NCBI RefSeq assembly: GCF_932294415.1
Contig: NC_065542.1
Location: 45,101,942 to 45,165,941 of the forward strand
Direction: 5' to 3'
From: Quercus robur
Lineage: Eukaryota > Streptophyta > Magnoliopsida > Fagales > Fagaceae
Length of the DNA stretch: 64,000 bases
Shown: piece after piece, positions 20,976 through 34,040 of the stretch
Numbering within the stretch: the stretch's first letter is position 1
Layout of the letters: each line of letters opens with the position of its first letter
Notes under the pieces: model-generated
The model's input: only the letters and a program-made list of their open reading frames with translations
Database searches by the model: none
What the model was told of the DNA's origin: nothing
Made by a program: the position numbers and the translations under genes

Positions 20976-21893
20976 TAGGGTTATCCATCATCCCATCAAA
21001 CCCGACCTACACGTTCGACCTGATCCCACCCAAAGGCCCACGGGCTGATTTGAATGCCTAAACGGGTTGAGTGCGGGTATGTTAGTGTTAAAAATTCGAG
21101 CTTTCGATTCGAGTTCGGGTTCCATGTTTACTAACCCGTAGAAACTGACCTGGTCAGTGAGAAATTTAAAAAGAAAAAGAATGGTTTCACCCGTTCAATT
21201 TCAGATTTCACGTTCTCTCTCTCTCTCTCTCAAAAATCCCTAACCCTAGCCCTCTTCTTACCACCGATGTTGCCAAGTTGGTTGTACTGCCACCATCGTT
21301 GACTCATAGTCATCATTGCATTGGTCGTCCTAGGTTGAGTCTTGCTCAAATTCCTCTCTCTTGAAGCCTCCTTTGATCTACCATCTAAGGCTTTAATCTT
21401 ATGCATCTGATTGTGGTTCAAAGTTGTTGTTGTTGTTGTTGTTGGTTTTTTTTTTTTTTTTTTGGTACTAATCTTGTGATGGATGTGGTGATGGTGGGTG
21501 ATGGAGTGGTGGTGGTGTTGGTTTAGTGTTTTATTTTTCTTCGTTTCAATCACATAGATTTGGGGTTTATGGACTTGTTTGTGCTATTTGATTTCTCTAG
21601 GTTTGGATTATGGTTTCTATCCTTTGGTTTTTTTATTTCCCTGTATGTTCTTTGGGTTGATTTCTCTTGGGCTTGGGTTTTGGTTTCTGTGTTCTTTAAG
21701 TTCGGGTTTTGATTTCTCTATGTTCTCTTTGTTGTTGTGCTTCAGACCTGAAATTACTCGACAGCTCTGACCAGCTCAACCAACAACCCAGACATTCAGT
21801 TGGTTGTGGGTCCATTTTCTTTTCACCCAATCCAATTGGGTTGGGTTCTGTTCAACCAAAAACCCGACTTGACCCGACTCATGGACAACCCTA
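20976..21893. mobile_element. hAT-like non-autonomous element, 918 bp
   Basis: Ends are TAGGGTTATCCATC and, at the right, GACAACCCTA (reverse complement TAGGGTTGTCC). Both flanks carry AATAGGGA (20968-20975 and 21894-21901), an exact 8-bp target duplication as hAT elements make. The interior has CT-rich and GTT repeats and CCCGACC-rich subterminal regions. No transposase frame is present. Confidence 0.8.
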
Positions 21894-21901
21894 AATAGGG
21901 A

Positions 21902-22630
21902 ATGAGGAAGATGAAAGGTTGGAAAATGGATGAAAAATTATACATGTAGATAACTGAAGTAAATGTAGTTGTAATTGCTAAAATAATGATGTGGTATAAA
22001 AGCAAAAACTCTTCCTATCAATACCCAAAGAAAAAAAAAACCCTTTGTCCAAGAAATAAATAAAAAACCTTAAAGTTATGAGAATGTTGTATACATTTTA
22101 TTGTTATATGTGTACAATTTTAATTTTATGTGTCAAAAAATTGGAAGAAAATAAACTGACTTTTAGGATTCTTTTATAATTGTAATGTTTTTTTTATTTT
22201 ATTTTATGAAATAATGTATTTAATTATGGTTCCAAAATAAGCTTTAAAAAAAAAACTCAAAAGCTAAACGTTATGATAATTTTATATGCATTTTCTTGTT
22301 ATATCAACAAGAATTCCTAAATTCTATTCCTCTAAGGGGTTTACCACCACATATATTAAGACTGAAAAAAGGTTGCCCTAATTATGTTGTTGCATAATAT
22401 AGATCCAAAAGCTGGATCATGTTATGGTACATGATTAATATGTTGTAGATTTTTAACAATGAAATTGACGTTGAAATTTGGACTAGATAATACGCGAGTA
22501 CACGCGTTTTCTTGCCAGGTTTTACCCATACCTAAACATAGGTTGTAGAGATGTTTTTGAACCAACGAAACGCATGTCCATCCTAAACAGGATTATCCCT
22601 GAATAGTAGTATAAATAATAATACTACCAT
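21902..22630. other. Intergenic DNA, no gene seen
   Basis: AT-rich, poly-A and poly-T tracts, no supported reading frame, no recognised repeat boundary. Confidence 0.55.
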
Positions 22631-22636
22631 TTTTTT

Positions 22637-22978
22637 GGTCTAGTGTTATAATTTTTCACTCATTCTAATTTGAGATTTACATTTTTTTTTTCCATAAAAA
22701 TTGTGCATTTAAGACTACTAATATAGCTAGAAGTGTCATAAGGTTAGCTATAAAAAATGAACAAATCTATTCATAAACATATGATTTCAATGTTATTTTG
22801 ATGTTCATTTTTTGTAACTAACCTTATGACCCTTCTAGCTATATTAGTAGTCTTAAATGCACAATTTTTGTGCAAAAAAATGTAAATTTTAAATTAGAAA
22901 CAGTGAAAAATTATAACACTAAACCAAAGAAAAAAAAAAAACTTCATTACACGCGCAAAGCACGTGTGATAAGACTAG
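22637..22978. mobile_element. Foldback MITE ending in a Helitron-like terminus
   Basis: Arms 22637-22763 and 22802-22926 are near-perfect reverse complements around a 38-bp loop. Just after the right arm come ACACGCGC-AAA-GCACGTGT (22949-22967), GATAAGA and CTAG followed by T (22975-22979), which fits a Helitron 3' end. The foldback may be internal to a non-autonomous Helitron, or the two may be separate neighbours. The 5' end was not located. Confidence 0.6.
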
Positions 22979-22979
22979 T

Positions 22980-24770
22980 ATATTGAAAGGTAGTCTCCTT
23001 TTGATTAAACATATTCTATATAATTTTTTTTTGGTCTAAATTAAACACCTTATATATAAATTTCTGTCTCTAAATTTAACTCACGTTTCTTACTTTTTAT
23101 CAAACAAAAAAATGTACATCTGCAATTGACTTCTTTATCATAAAGCAATGGATAATTTTGCCTTAGTAGACAACATGTACATGCATCTTCAAGAGCAACA
23201 TACTTATTCCGTACTCACTACACACTCGCTAAATTAAAATATTATTCCATGCCTCAAATCCTTTTAGCCAAACCTATGTACAGTGTTTTTGTCAACACTA
23301 CCACCTCCATCTCCCTTGAATCTCCCTCACCAGTTACCACCATAATACTGGAGAAAAAGAACCACAATCAGATATAGAATTTCCTGAGGGGAAAATAAAT
23401 CAAATATAACATTAGGATAATGAATTATTACAATGAATAAATTCATGATAAATTCTTTTGTAGACACCCCCCATAAGTAAGTCGATCCCTATAAAACGTG
23501 TATGGCCTTAGATGTCTTCACAAAGAAAAAAATGTATAGCCTTAGGTGAAGGATCCTTATGCTACAAATTAATATGACTGCAGTGAATTAGTAATTTCAT
23601 AATCAATTTTTAATGTTTTCTGATTAAAAAAAAAAAAAAAAACTTGTCGCCTAGTGAAAATTCAACAAAATTTGGCCATTCAAGTCAAAAGCTAATTGGG
23701 CATATAAAAAATATAAACGAAAATTACATAAAATCATGGTACAAATTTTTAATAAAAATTGTAATATTTACGAAAGTGTTTTTCAAAATAGATTTGTCAG
23801 GTCTATAGATTAAGATGGTTTCAACAGCTTATTGAATTTGGTTTCGAAAAGAAGAATTTTTAACCAAAGATTTCAACATCTAAAATTACATCCAATTGAC
23901 ATTTGTGCTAAACTACTAATAACACAGTACAACTTTCTATGTTTGATTAACACTCCCTTGAAGACCCCAAAAAAAAAAAATATATATATATATATATATA
24001 TGCGCTAAAGAATTCATCAAGAAAATTGAACATTACTCACATAGGTTTCAATTACCTCCATTCTTGAACAACTTTTTATTGCTACACTTGTTAAGGGCTT
24101 CTACTACAAACAACTGCTCCATTTGCTGGCTTTTGTTTTGCTTTGGTTCGGGCAGCACAATCACTAAAATGTGAAAATAGTTCTGGAAACAGGCTTTTGC
24201 TTAAGAGACTCATGGTGGTTGGAAACATTTAGATGTGGTGTGATAACTGATAAGCATAACCAGTTAAGAGTAGTAGGAGGTTATGTTAGAGGGAAGTTTA
24301 TGTTTTGGAGTGGGAGACTAATTAAACGTGTTTGTGTGGTTGTTTGTTTTTTGTTTTTCTTTGAATGAAAAATATCAAACGTGGTTTGCCACTTGCCAAT
24401 ATGGATAATAGTGCATTTTGAATTTTACAATGGATTTGTGTGACCTATTTTCAAGGGTGAGGAATGGAGCAATTAACTGGGGAGCCTTTTTTTTTTTTTA
24501 ATCATTGAATTATTAAATTTAAATTGTAATCAAATATATTTATCTGTTTTGTTTTGTTTTTTTTTTTTTTTTTTTTGGATAAACTTGAGGATGTCAAAAA
24601 AAATTTTTGATTTGAAGATAAACGTGAGAATGATTTTTTTTTTTAAGGAAAAAAAAATAACAAACATATAGTTGCTTTGAAGAAATAGGTTAGTGGAAAA
24701 GTAATCGAAAATGTTTGAGGTGAGAGTTATAAATATATATTTACATTATTATCCTCAAGTTTTACCTTTA
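22980..24770. other. Intergenic DNA, no gene seen
   Basis: AT-rich. Contains a short TA microsatellite at about 23982-24000 and several homopolymers (for example T20 near 24557). Short open frames near 24171-24368 show no recognisable domain. Confidence 0.55.
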
Positions 24771-24773
24771 CAT

Positions 24774-25790
24774 TTTTTTTTTTTTTAAGTGAAAACCATA
24801 ATCATTCATTCATGAAATAACCATTATCCAAATACAAAGCTTCCAGAATGGGTGGTGGAGATTCTTCCAACCAAACAACCTCATCGTCTACCTGTCTTGC
24901 ATATTTTGCTAAAACATGCGCAGCAGAGTTAGCAGTCCGTTTAACACAACTAAAAGAACAGGTTTGTAGAGTCAAAACCATACAGCCTATGTCCTTACAA
25001 ATATGTCCTAGCCTAGCCTAGACAAATTGATCTCTGATGACATAATGGTCTTCATCACAGTGGCGTTGTCCCCTTCTATTATTAGCTCCCTAAACCCAGC
25101 TTCTACCGCAAACTCAACAGCACGTCAGCACGCCAGCACTTCAGCTTCTTTGCTGTCCACCACTGGAGGTCCCCTTGCCGAGATAGCTGCCATTACTTCC
25201 CCTTTATCATTGTGCACTATTGCTCCAAAACCTGAGGCGCTAATTCCTTCAAACACTGCTGCATCAAAATTGAGCTTATAAAGCAAACCCAATGGCGGAC
25301 TCCATGAAGCCCGAGGCTGCACCACTCCACCAGATGCCTGGACTGACAAATGGTTCTGCGCTTCTCTAAACTCTTTCAAAAAGTCTTCTGCTCTCCTATT
25401 CAGTCTCTGTGGGTCCTGCAACTTTCCCCCATGCAAAATAGCATTTCGTTGGTTCCATATAACCCAACACTGAACCAGAAACAGTTCTAGTTCCTCCCCT
25501 GAAATTCTGCCCCGCAATTCTTCAAGCAGCTGCACCATATCAACTTGACTCGTCGCCCGTTCTGCACTCCAATATTACTACTTGCCCAAACGTCTTGCGC
25601 AACCCCACATTCCCATAAACAATGCAGTACCGATTCAGCTACCTGCTTACACAATCCGCATCTATTGTCATCAGTGATCTTTCGGCGAGCCAAATTGTCT
25701 CCTGTTGGCAAAATGTCATGGCAGACCCTCCATGCAAATATTTTTATTTTGTTTGGCACTCAGCACTTAAACATATGTTTTAGAGGTATT
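24774..25790 (-). pseudogene. LINE 3' end: zinc-binding RT tail and RNase H
   Basis: On the minus strand, 25759-25490 encodes a zf-RVT-type segment (FAWRVCHDILPTGDNLARRK, then Cys-rich CGLCKQVAES) and 25538-25125 encodes a plant LINE RNase H start (LNFDAAVFEG, GFGAIVHNDKGEV). The frames need a shift to join near 25500. The rest of the RNase H continues, decayed, to about 24850. A T-run at 24774-24786 marks the poly-A tail. The 5' part (endonuclease, RT) is absent, as in a typical 5'-truncated LINE. Confidence 0.8.
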
Positions 25791-25865
25791 TTAGAACCAA
25801 AAAAAAATTGATCTAAACTAAAAATTTCCTTAAATAATACTGTAGTATAGATAATTTACCTATCA

Positions 25866-26280
25866 TTATTTTAGTAATAAATGAAGATAAAAAAGAAAAG
25901 TTATAAGAGTTTAGGGGTCAGACATTACCTAACCACCTGGGAACTCTAAATTTCTTTTGAGGCTTAAAGTTTCAACATTGATTTCGTAATGCATAGACAT
26001 GGAGTGTACCACATAACTATAGTAACAAACGAAGATAAAAAAGAAAAGTTATAAGAGTTTATGGGTCAGACATTACCTAACCACCTGGGAACTCTAAATT
26101 TCTTTTGAGGCCTAAAGTTTCAACATTGATTTCGTAATACGTAGACATGGAGTGGACCACATAACTATAGTAACAAATGAAGATAAAAAAGAAAAGTTAT
26201 AAGAGTTTATGGCTCAGACATTACCTAACCACCTGGGAACTCTAAATTTCTTTTGAGGCTTAAAGTTTCAACATCACATA
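25866..26280. repeat. 148-bp tandem repeat, 2.7 copies
   Basis: GAAGATAAAA starts at 25883, 26031 and 26179, giving an exact period of 148 bp. Units are nearly identical and carry ACCTAACCACCTGGGAACTC. No coding potential. The high similarity implies recent amplification or homogenisation. Confidence 0.9.
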
Positions 26281-26617
26281 ACTACTAATTGTCAAATCAA
26301 ATGTTATCAATGTTGGAACGTCATGCAAGTAAGGAAGCAGTGCGCAAACAGCCTTCCATAGTCCAGTATTATCTTTCATAGTTACTAGAAAAAAGAAAAG
26401 AAAAAAGTACTTTGTTTTTGTTGAATTTCTATTTAGTAGTCAATTTTCAATTTAAGTATTTTAAAATTTTCTTTCAAGATTTAGGTCTTGAGATGACTTT
26501 CTTAATATTTGAATACGTTGCTTGAGACTTTTCCTAGTGTTAGTATATCAATTTATCAAATATTATACATATACACAATAGGACTGAGGAACTTCACTAA
26601 TTGAATTGTTAGAAATC

Positions 26618-28571
26618 AAATCCGTCCTAGACATTTTAAGGCCTAGGGCGAGAATTAAAATGGAGTCTTTTTTATACTTATGTATTAATTAAATTAATAT
26701 TTATTTAATATTTTTATATTATAATATATTTCATTTAAATTCTATTGTTTTATTTTGTGACAATCTCATTTTCAAATCTAGCCAAGTGTTCATGTTAGTA
26801 ATATGCTTTATAGTTGTTTCATGGTTTCTAATTTTAGAACTAATTTTTTTTCAATCTCGAGTTCCTTCATTACATAGTTGACTAGTACGTTTAGACTCAA
26901 ACAACTTGCAATAAAAACAAAATACTTGGTCCATATCTTTTGAATACACTAGCCATTTTCTATCATGCTTCTCCCCATTTGATAATATTCGAGTGTAATG
27001 AATAGTAGAAAAATGTCTAGTGTCATCACCTTTAGGAAAATTTATATCATTGTCTCTAATTGGACCTCTTTCTACTAATAAATCTCTTAATTTTGTGTCA
27101 ATATTTTTCCAATTACCTGGATCATAAATATTTGAAGTAATATAATTTAACATGTCATTATTATTTTCATTTTCTTCTAATTGAACATCATTATGGTGAA
27201 CTTGTTCATTTGTGATATTTTCATCAGTATTTTCATTTTCTTCTAAATTCTTTTGAAGTTCATTATCAAGATTTGTTGTATTGCAAAATTGAACATCATT
27301 GTTATCTTGTAGTTGTATCATTTCATTATCTTCTAACTCTTTTTGGTGAATTTCTTGCTCATTTGTGAAATTTTCATCTAAATTTTGTGTTATATTTTGT
27401 TTATTACTAATAACAAATTTATCCATTGATCCTTTTTGAGACTTAATTAATTTTTTTTTTCTTTTTTTAAAGTTTTTCATATCCAAATGCATATTTCCTA
27501 GTAGGCATTTCTAATCAAACAATATACTTATAAAGACTAAAATAAAAAATAACTTTCAAGTGTAGAGCAAATGAGAAATAGAACCTGATTTATATAAAAA
27601 ATATTGTTTTAGTTTCACCAAATAATAACAAGTTTTAAGCAATCTCAACCTACATAAATAAAGATTTATTCATTATATTACCAATAACTAATATATATAT
27701 ATATATATATATATATTTAAACACAAGATTAAAAAAAAAAAAATTAAGCCCAGCCCAACCCAGCCAAGAAGATGCCAAGATGGCCACACTAGTCTTATTA
27801 ATGACCCACCCACAAAAAAACATAAAACAAATCCTATTACACCTATAACAACAACAACAATAACAACAACAAAAAACTTGAAGGCCCAAACGTGAAACAT
27901 CCAGCCATAACTCAATATATACAACCCAGTCTTAACAAATCTAAATTAGAGAAAGCCAAGCCTTATAAGTTATACCTCAAAAGTCAAAACCCATTCTGCA
28001 GAATCAAAATTCACTCAGCAGCGAAATAATAAAAAGGCAGTTGGCTCGATAGTCCCCACTCCTCAGAGTTTTCAGATCAAAAGTGATCGGATGATTTAGA
28101 TCAGAGGAAGCTTGAGCCAAGCAGCCACCAACAGTGGAGAGAAAGAATGAGAGAGGCGGAGAGCAAGGGTTGAGAGAAAAAAGCAGAGCAAGAATAAGAA
28201 AGAGAAACGGTAAAAATTTTAGGGATTTGAGGGTTTTTATTTGTTTTGATTATTGATTGTTTTGTAGTTAATTTTTTAGACCGGATTTGTAGCTTATCTT
28301 GTTGAATTTTGGTTTGTTTAGAGGATAATGATGTTATTTTTGGGATAATTGATTGTATTTAGACCAAAAAAAATTTTGTGCTACCAATGTTTAACCGGGT
28401 ATAACAGAAATTTTGTTTTTTGGTCAAAATGATGTGCCGGATTTTTCAGATTTATCTAAAACCATTTTTTTTCCCCTTACTATCCCTTCTTTTCTAAAAT
28501 TTTGGGGCCACCCTTCCACTTGGGGGCCTTAGGCAATTGCCTAATTGCCCTAGTGGAAGGGCCGGCCTTTG
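26618..28571 (-). mobile_element. hAT transposon relic (ZMYM/TTF type)
   Basis: Flanks TAGAAATC (26610-26617) and TAGAAATA (28572-28579) look like an 8-bp target duplication with one change. Ends are related to the GGGCCGGCCCT-type hAT terminus. The minus strand carries only the N-terminal part of a transposase. The catalytic and hATC dimerisation regions are missing, so the element is non-autonomous. Confidence 0.6.
26851..27492 (-). pseudogene. hAT transposase N-terminus (TTF zinc finger)
   Basis: The 213-aa frame begins with a Lys-rich stretch, then Asn/Glu-rich low complexity, then a conserved segment (NIYDPGNWKNIDTKLRDLLV, HDRKWLVYSKDMDQVFCFYC) typical of TTF-type zinc-finger hAT transposases related to animal ZMYM1-like proteins. 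It stops just after the zinc-finger CxxC, where full-length relatives continue for some 500 residues. It is truncated and unlikely to be active. Confidence 0.75.
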
Positions 28572-28800
28572 TAGAAATAGGTTTGGGGAAAATTTGGAGA
28601 AGAGATGAGAAATTCTGTTTTTTGGTCAAAAAGATGTGCCGGATTTTTTAAATTCATCTGAAATCAAAAAAAAATTTCCCCTACTATCTCTTCTTTTCTA
28701 AAATTTTGGGGCCACCCTTCTACTTGAGGACCTTAGCCAATTGCCTAATTGGCCTAGTGGAAGGGCTGGCCCTAGTAGAAATAGGTTGGGGAAATTTTGG
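28395..28800. repeat. About 202-bp duplication of the hAT right end
   Basis: GGTCAAAA..GATGTGCCGGATTTTT at about 28422 recurs at about 28624, and each copy ends with the GGAAGGGC-GGCC hAT terminus followed by TAGAAATAGG. The right end of the hAT relic was therefore duplicated together with its flank. Confidence 0.75.
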
Positions 28801-30660
28801 AGAAGAGATGGAACTTCAATGAGAACCGAATATGATGGATCTTACAACCTAACAGTTACACTACTAAGGAAGAGAATCCTCAATTCCAATGGTTAAGTTA
28901 GTAAAAAAAATAAAAATGAAGAGAGTGAAAAATGAGGGTGACATAACAAGAGGGCAAGAGCTTGCTTACTTTGTTGAGTCCAATGAATGTGGATTTATAG
29001 AGCACAATGGAAATGTTCTATAACATTAAATGCAATAGAGAATTGTTGCAGTACACTAAATATTGATGTGAAGAATCAATGACCATTTCTTTTAAGGATG
29101 ACTGTATTGGTTTACCGACCAAAAGGTAGAGATTCATAGGTTGATGACCATATCATCTTGATTTTGGTGATATTATGTTACTCTGTACTTGGCTACTCAA
29201 CCATTGTGATTGGCCACGGTTCTTGGTCTTTGGTTGACCGTCCGGGCCATCATGCTAGGACATTGTGTTTGTCCATGCTGTTTGCGCATTTTGTATTTTT
29301 TTTATCACATAATGTTTTGCCATAGTAATTCCCCGTCTTACACACACCAAATACTTATAATGTTGGTATTTCCTTTTTGTTCATTGCTCCAATTTTCACT
29401 GAAATAAATTTGGCTCTTAACTCCTTATCTTGTTAGGATTTCCTTTTCGTTTCAAAAAATGTTAATTTTTTGCCTCACAATATGGTTTGCTGGGTGGTCT
29501 TTTGTAATTTTTTGCCTCACAATGTTAATTTTTCCTTCTTGGGTGCTTGTACTTAAAATTGGAGATACATTGGACCTTCTCTTTTTTTTTTTTCTTTTTT
29601 TTTTTTTCTAATATATTATTATACATAAAAAATAAAAATAAAAAATAAAAAGTACTTACAATGTAATTTTAATGCCGTAAACTACGTTCATTTGTCCTCT
29701 ATATATATTAACCTTTTTTTTTTTTTCCAACCATAGCTTTACAAGGAAATTATTCAAATTATCTTAAAAAAAAAAAAAAAAAAGTCCCAATGCGAAGCCG
29801 AACCAAACAACCCAAAGCAAAAGAATGAAGTTGTTGGAAGGTTGGAATCCATATAATTTGAGGCCCAAAACTTATACTATGCCAAACCCTCACTTATTCA
29901 TTCACCTAAATAAATAAAATAAAATAAAATTAAAAATTAAAAAAAAAAAAAAAAACCTCACTCTTTTTGTTTTTGATAGGTAAAAAAAACCTCATTAGTT
30001 TTCTTGGGATAAGAAAAATCTTGATTTTGAGTTGTTCACTTGGAGCAAGTCACGTGTAGTTCACACTTCACACACACTCACTGCGGTTTTTGTTTATACT
30101 GAAATCTCTAGAGGCCCTTTTTACAGTTATCCAATTTCACGTTGGAAGTTTTTCCCTTTCATTTCATGAAAAAATTTCCGATTACTTTTCTTAAGAAAAG
30201 TAGTAGAAAACCCGAATCTCCGAATGAAGAGCAAGGTTGTTTGGCCGCGACCAAATCCGAAAACTCAAGCTCCGCTAACGAGGCCCCACCGCAACTCAAA
30301 GTCAAAGAAATCAACGGTCATGATCAAGGACTACCCCAGTCGCCAAGGTTAACCATAAGGCTAATTATGGGTCCAAATCCAATGACTTGCTTATAGTTGC
30401 AGAGAAAGGCCAGGTTTTTTATTTTTAATACTTGTGGGTTTGTTTATATATTGATTTGCTTGGTTTGAGGATTTAATTTTAGTGCTTTGTTGGACAAAAT
30501 TTACTTTGATTTACTGAGAGTTATGGAGAAAATTGGAGATACAGAATTGGGACTACTTTTATTCTTACTTTAGCAGCTTTTATACTTATTTTGGGTTATT
30601 GTGAATTTTTGCTTGAACTTCTTTTTGTGTTGGGTGTGTGTTCTTAATGTAAATTAATTA
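28790..30660 (+). pseudogene. Decayed duplicate of RIN13 promoter, exon 1 and intron 1
   Basis: 28790-28960 and 29095-29170 match 42840-43010 and 43290-43360. 30150-30413 matches RIN13 exon 1 in pieces (AAATCC, GTCAA-GAAATC, then AATGACTTGCTTATAGTTGC to the splice donor). 30420-30640 matches the start of RIN13 intron 1. The start codon is lost and indels break the frame. The copy is interrupted at about 30660 by a LINE, and an intron-1 tail reappears at 34605-35210. Exons 2 and 3 are missing. It is not a functional gene. Confidence 0.8.
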
Positions 30661-31639
30661 ATTAATTAATTAATTTTTTTTTTTTTTTTGAGAATAAACG
30701 GCAGAATTTTATTCAATGAAAGAATAAATTTATACAAAAACAAGGCAGCATCAAGGAGAGCCAAAGAAAACTGCACAAGCTACAGAGCTTTCCCAACACC
30801 TATCAAAAACAGCAGTTATATGCAAGATTACATCAAGAAAAGCCAAATAAAAATAAGACTATCTTACAGACTCAAGACAAACTTCCAAATATTCTATAGC
30901 ATGGACTGTAGCAGACCTGGGTAGAAAAGAGGGGTCAGGATGTGGAGTACTGTAGTGAGCCTTATTCCGTTTATTCCAAATCATTCAACTGGTTGTGAAA
31001 AATATTACAAACTCAAAAGGAAAAATGACCTGGCTTTTGAAGGATGCATCTGAAATAAGGCGAATCGAACCTCTTCTGGATGAAAATCTCTCACAAGCCA
31101 ATCATTCATCTCCTCCATAACTACTCTAGGAATATGGGCCACCACTTCTTCAATAGCATTCGGATTTGAAGATTGGAAGAGAGTTGAGAAATGTTGAATT
31201 ATCACCCTTTCTATATCGCTTTGTTGCTCTATCACCGTACCATCCATTTCCTTTAGCAAGACAATTAAGTTTTTTTTCCTCCTTACAGATGCCTTCGCAT
31301 GAAAAAATTTTGTATTACGATCACCTTCACGCAATCAACTGATACAAGATCTTTGTTTCCAATAAATTTCTTATTTCTCAATTAAAATATTAATTTCATG
31401 CCTAAGAGCTTCACATTTAGCCCATGATGCATCCCTGTTGTTTTCCTCAAGCACTTGCAACCTATTTCACTTTTCCTCAATCTTTTTGCCTAATGAACAC
31501 AATGAATTTTTTACTCCAAGCTAACAACCTCTTCTTGCATTCTTTTATTTTGTTACACACCTGGAACATAAGACTTCCATTGAAGGAAATAGACCAAGCA
31601 TTTGCAATTGCGTCCTCACAGCCTTCCATCTTTCACCCA

Positions 31640-33610
31640 TGCTTCTCTGGGTCAAAAGTTTTGTCATATAGTGGGTGCTGATGTAACTAATGCTGTGCTA
31701 TCATGTCTAAATTCTGGAATTATACTTCGAAATATAAATAATACCCACATAGCACTAATTCCCAAAACCAAAGACCCTGAATTAATCACACAATATCGCC
31801 CCATTAGCCTATGTAATGTGCTATACAAAATCATATCTAAAATGTTCGTCAACTGGCTGAAGCTTATCCTCCCAAATTTAATTTCTGATACTCAGAGCAC
31901 TTTTGTCCCGTGGAGATTAATTACGGATAACATTTTAGTTGCATATGAAACTTTGTATAGCATGAAAAAGAAGAGGTGGGGCAAGATAGGTTAGGTTGCT
32001 ATTAAATTGGATATGAGCAAAGCTTATGACAAGGTTGAATGAGGTTATTTAAAAAGGGTGATGGAGAAAATGAGGTTTCATGCAAAATGGGTGCAATTAA
32101 TAATGGCATGTATAACAACTGCTCATTTTTCTATTTTAGTCAATGGCAAGCCTACAGGTTATATCTTGCCTTCAAGAGGACTGAGACAAGGTGACCCTCT
32201 GTCACCTTATCTCTTTTTGTTTTGTGCTGAGGGGCTTACCACGTTGCTTAGAAAGGCAAAAACAGATGGAATTATAAGAGGAGTGGCAGCTAGCAAAGGT
32301 GGTCCTTGTATTTCTCATCTCTTATTTGCCAATGACAGTTTATTATTTTGTTGTGCCTCAGTAGAGGAGTGCCAACAGGTCATTTCTTTGCTTAATTTAT
32401 ATGAGGATGCTTCAGGACAAAAGGTTAATATTGATAAAACTTCTCTTTTCTTTAGCAGTAATACTAGCTTTGAGACTCAAGAATCAATCAAACAGGCATT
32501 GGGTGCAGAGACAGTCCTAGAATATGAAAAGTATTTAGGGCTGCCTAGTGAAGTGGGGCGTAACAAAAAAGCAGCTTTTGCTCCAATCATTGAAAGAGTA
32601 TGGAGTAAACTAAAGGGATCGAAGGAAAAGATGATGTCTCAAGCTGGAAAGAAAATTTTGATTAAAGCCATGGCACAAGCTATCCCCACATATGCCATGG
32701 GATGTTTCTTGCTACCGAAAGGTTTGCTTAAAGATCTTGAAGGGATGATGAGTAGATCTTGATGGGGTCAAAATATGCAAGGAAGGAAAGTACACAGGTT
32801 GAGTTGGTTTAAACTTTGTATGCCCAAGTCGATGGGAGGAATTGGGTTTCGGGAGCTTCATTCCTTCAACTTAGCCATGTTAGCCTAACAAGGATGAAGG
32901 CTTATGAAAAATACACACTCCTTGTTCTATCGAGTCTACAAATCAAAGTACTTTCCTAATATATCTTTCTTAGATGCTCCTTCACCAAATTCAGGGAGTT
33001 TTGCATGGAAAAGTATAGTGGCAGCCAGATATGTCTTGGACAGTGGTTTGAGATGGCAAGTAGGAACCTGAAATAAAATTCTAATTTGGCAAGACCAATG
33101 GCTTTCAACTCCACCATAATTCAAGGTGGTAACCCCATGCTCCACAATGTCATCAATGGCCATAGTGGATAACCTCATTGATCCAATTACAAGATCATGG
33201 CGTGTATCCATGATTGATCATGTATTCCTCCCGTATGAAGTTGAAGTTATTAAATCCATCCCTTTGAGCAATAGAGCAGTGCAAGACATCCAAATTTGGG
33301 CATACACAAACACGGGTGAATATTCGGTAAAAAGTGCATACAAGATGATACAAACTCAACAACTGAGATCTTCTAATGGCCAATCATCCAATTACTTACA
33401 GTGCAATAAAATTTGGAAAGCGATTTGGGCGGCCAAGGTATGTAATAAAATCAAAACTTTCATTTGGAAAGCTTGCAGAGATATACTGCCTACAAAAGCA
33501 AATCTAGCTAGAAGAAAAATTTTGTTTGATGCTGGATGTGAATGTTGTGAGGATGGGGTGGAGTCAACATACCATATCTTGCTAAGCTATACATATTTTG
33601 ATATGGTTTA
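31640..33610 (+). pseudogene. LINE reverse transcriptase block, inverted
   Basis: In + order: RT start (IALIPKTKDPELITQYRPIS), a stop, MSKAYDKVE, the GLRQGDPLSPYLF motif, the catalytic box read as FANDS where relatives have FADD, a C-terminal RT thumb, and a zf-RVT region (KTFIWKACRDILPTKANLAR, CECCEDGVES). In-frame stops at about 31993, 32041, 32761 and 32888, plus the altered catalytic box, show it is dead. Its first residues fit the position just after HPSKA, the last family residues of the minus-strand linker at about 31030. Confidence 0.85.
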
Positions 33611-33614
33611 GAAG

Positions 33615-34040
33615 TCCACATGCTTAAGGGGGACCATGTCTTATTGCACAAATCTTTCATTTATGGATGTGGCTGATCATCAAATTCCATGTCTCAATTC
33701 GCTTCAATTTTTCAGGGTGCCCATAGATACCTGTCAATCTCCATGAAACCCCATCCTTCTCTATCACAATAACATCAATATGGCTTTTTGACAAGGTCCT
33801 CAATTTCACATCCCATTTTGAATCCCAAAACAAAGCCAAGCATCCATTCATTCCAATTCTATTTACACACTACATTATCTATTTTTAATTCATTCCTCAC
33901 TTCTTCTATACCTTTCTTTTTAAGTTTAGTCTCCATCAAAAATACAATTCGGGAACGTTAAACTTTAGTGAGCCTAGATAGCTCCCCAACAGCACTTTTG
34001 TCCCCAAGTCCACGGCAATTAAGACTTAAGATACCTATAG
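33615..34040 (-). pseudogene. LINE endonuclease N-terminal fragment
   Basis: The minus strand encodes a start resembling ILSLNCRGLG (about 34020) and, at 33851-33657, an exonuclease-endonuclease-phosphatase segment (LTGIYGHPEKLKRIETWNL). Frame breaks separate the two. The catalytic C-terminal half of the domain is absent. Confidence 0.7.
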
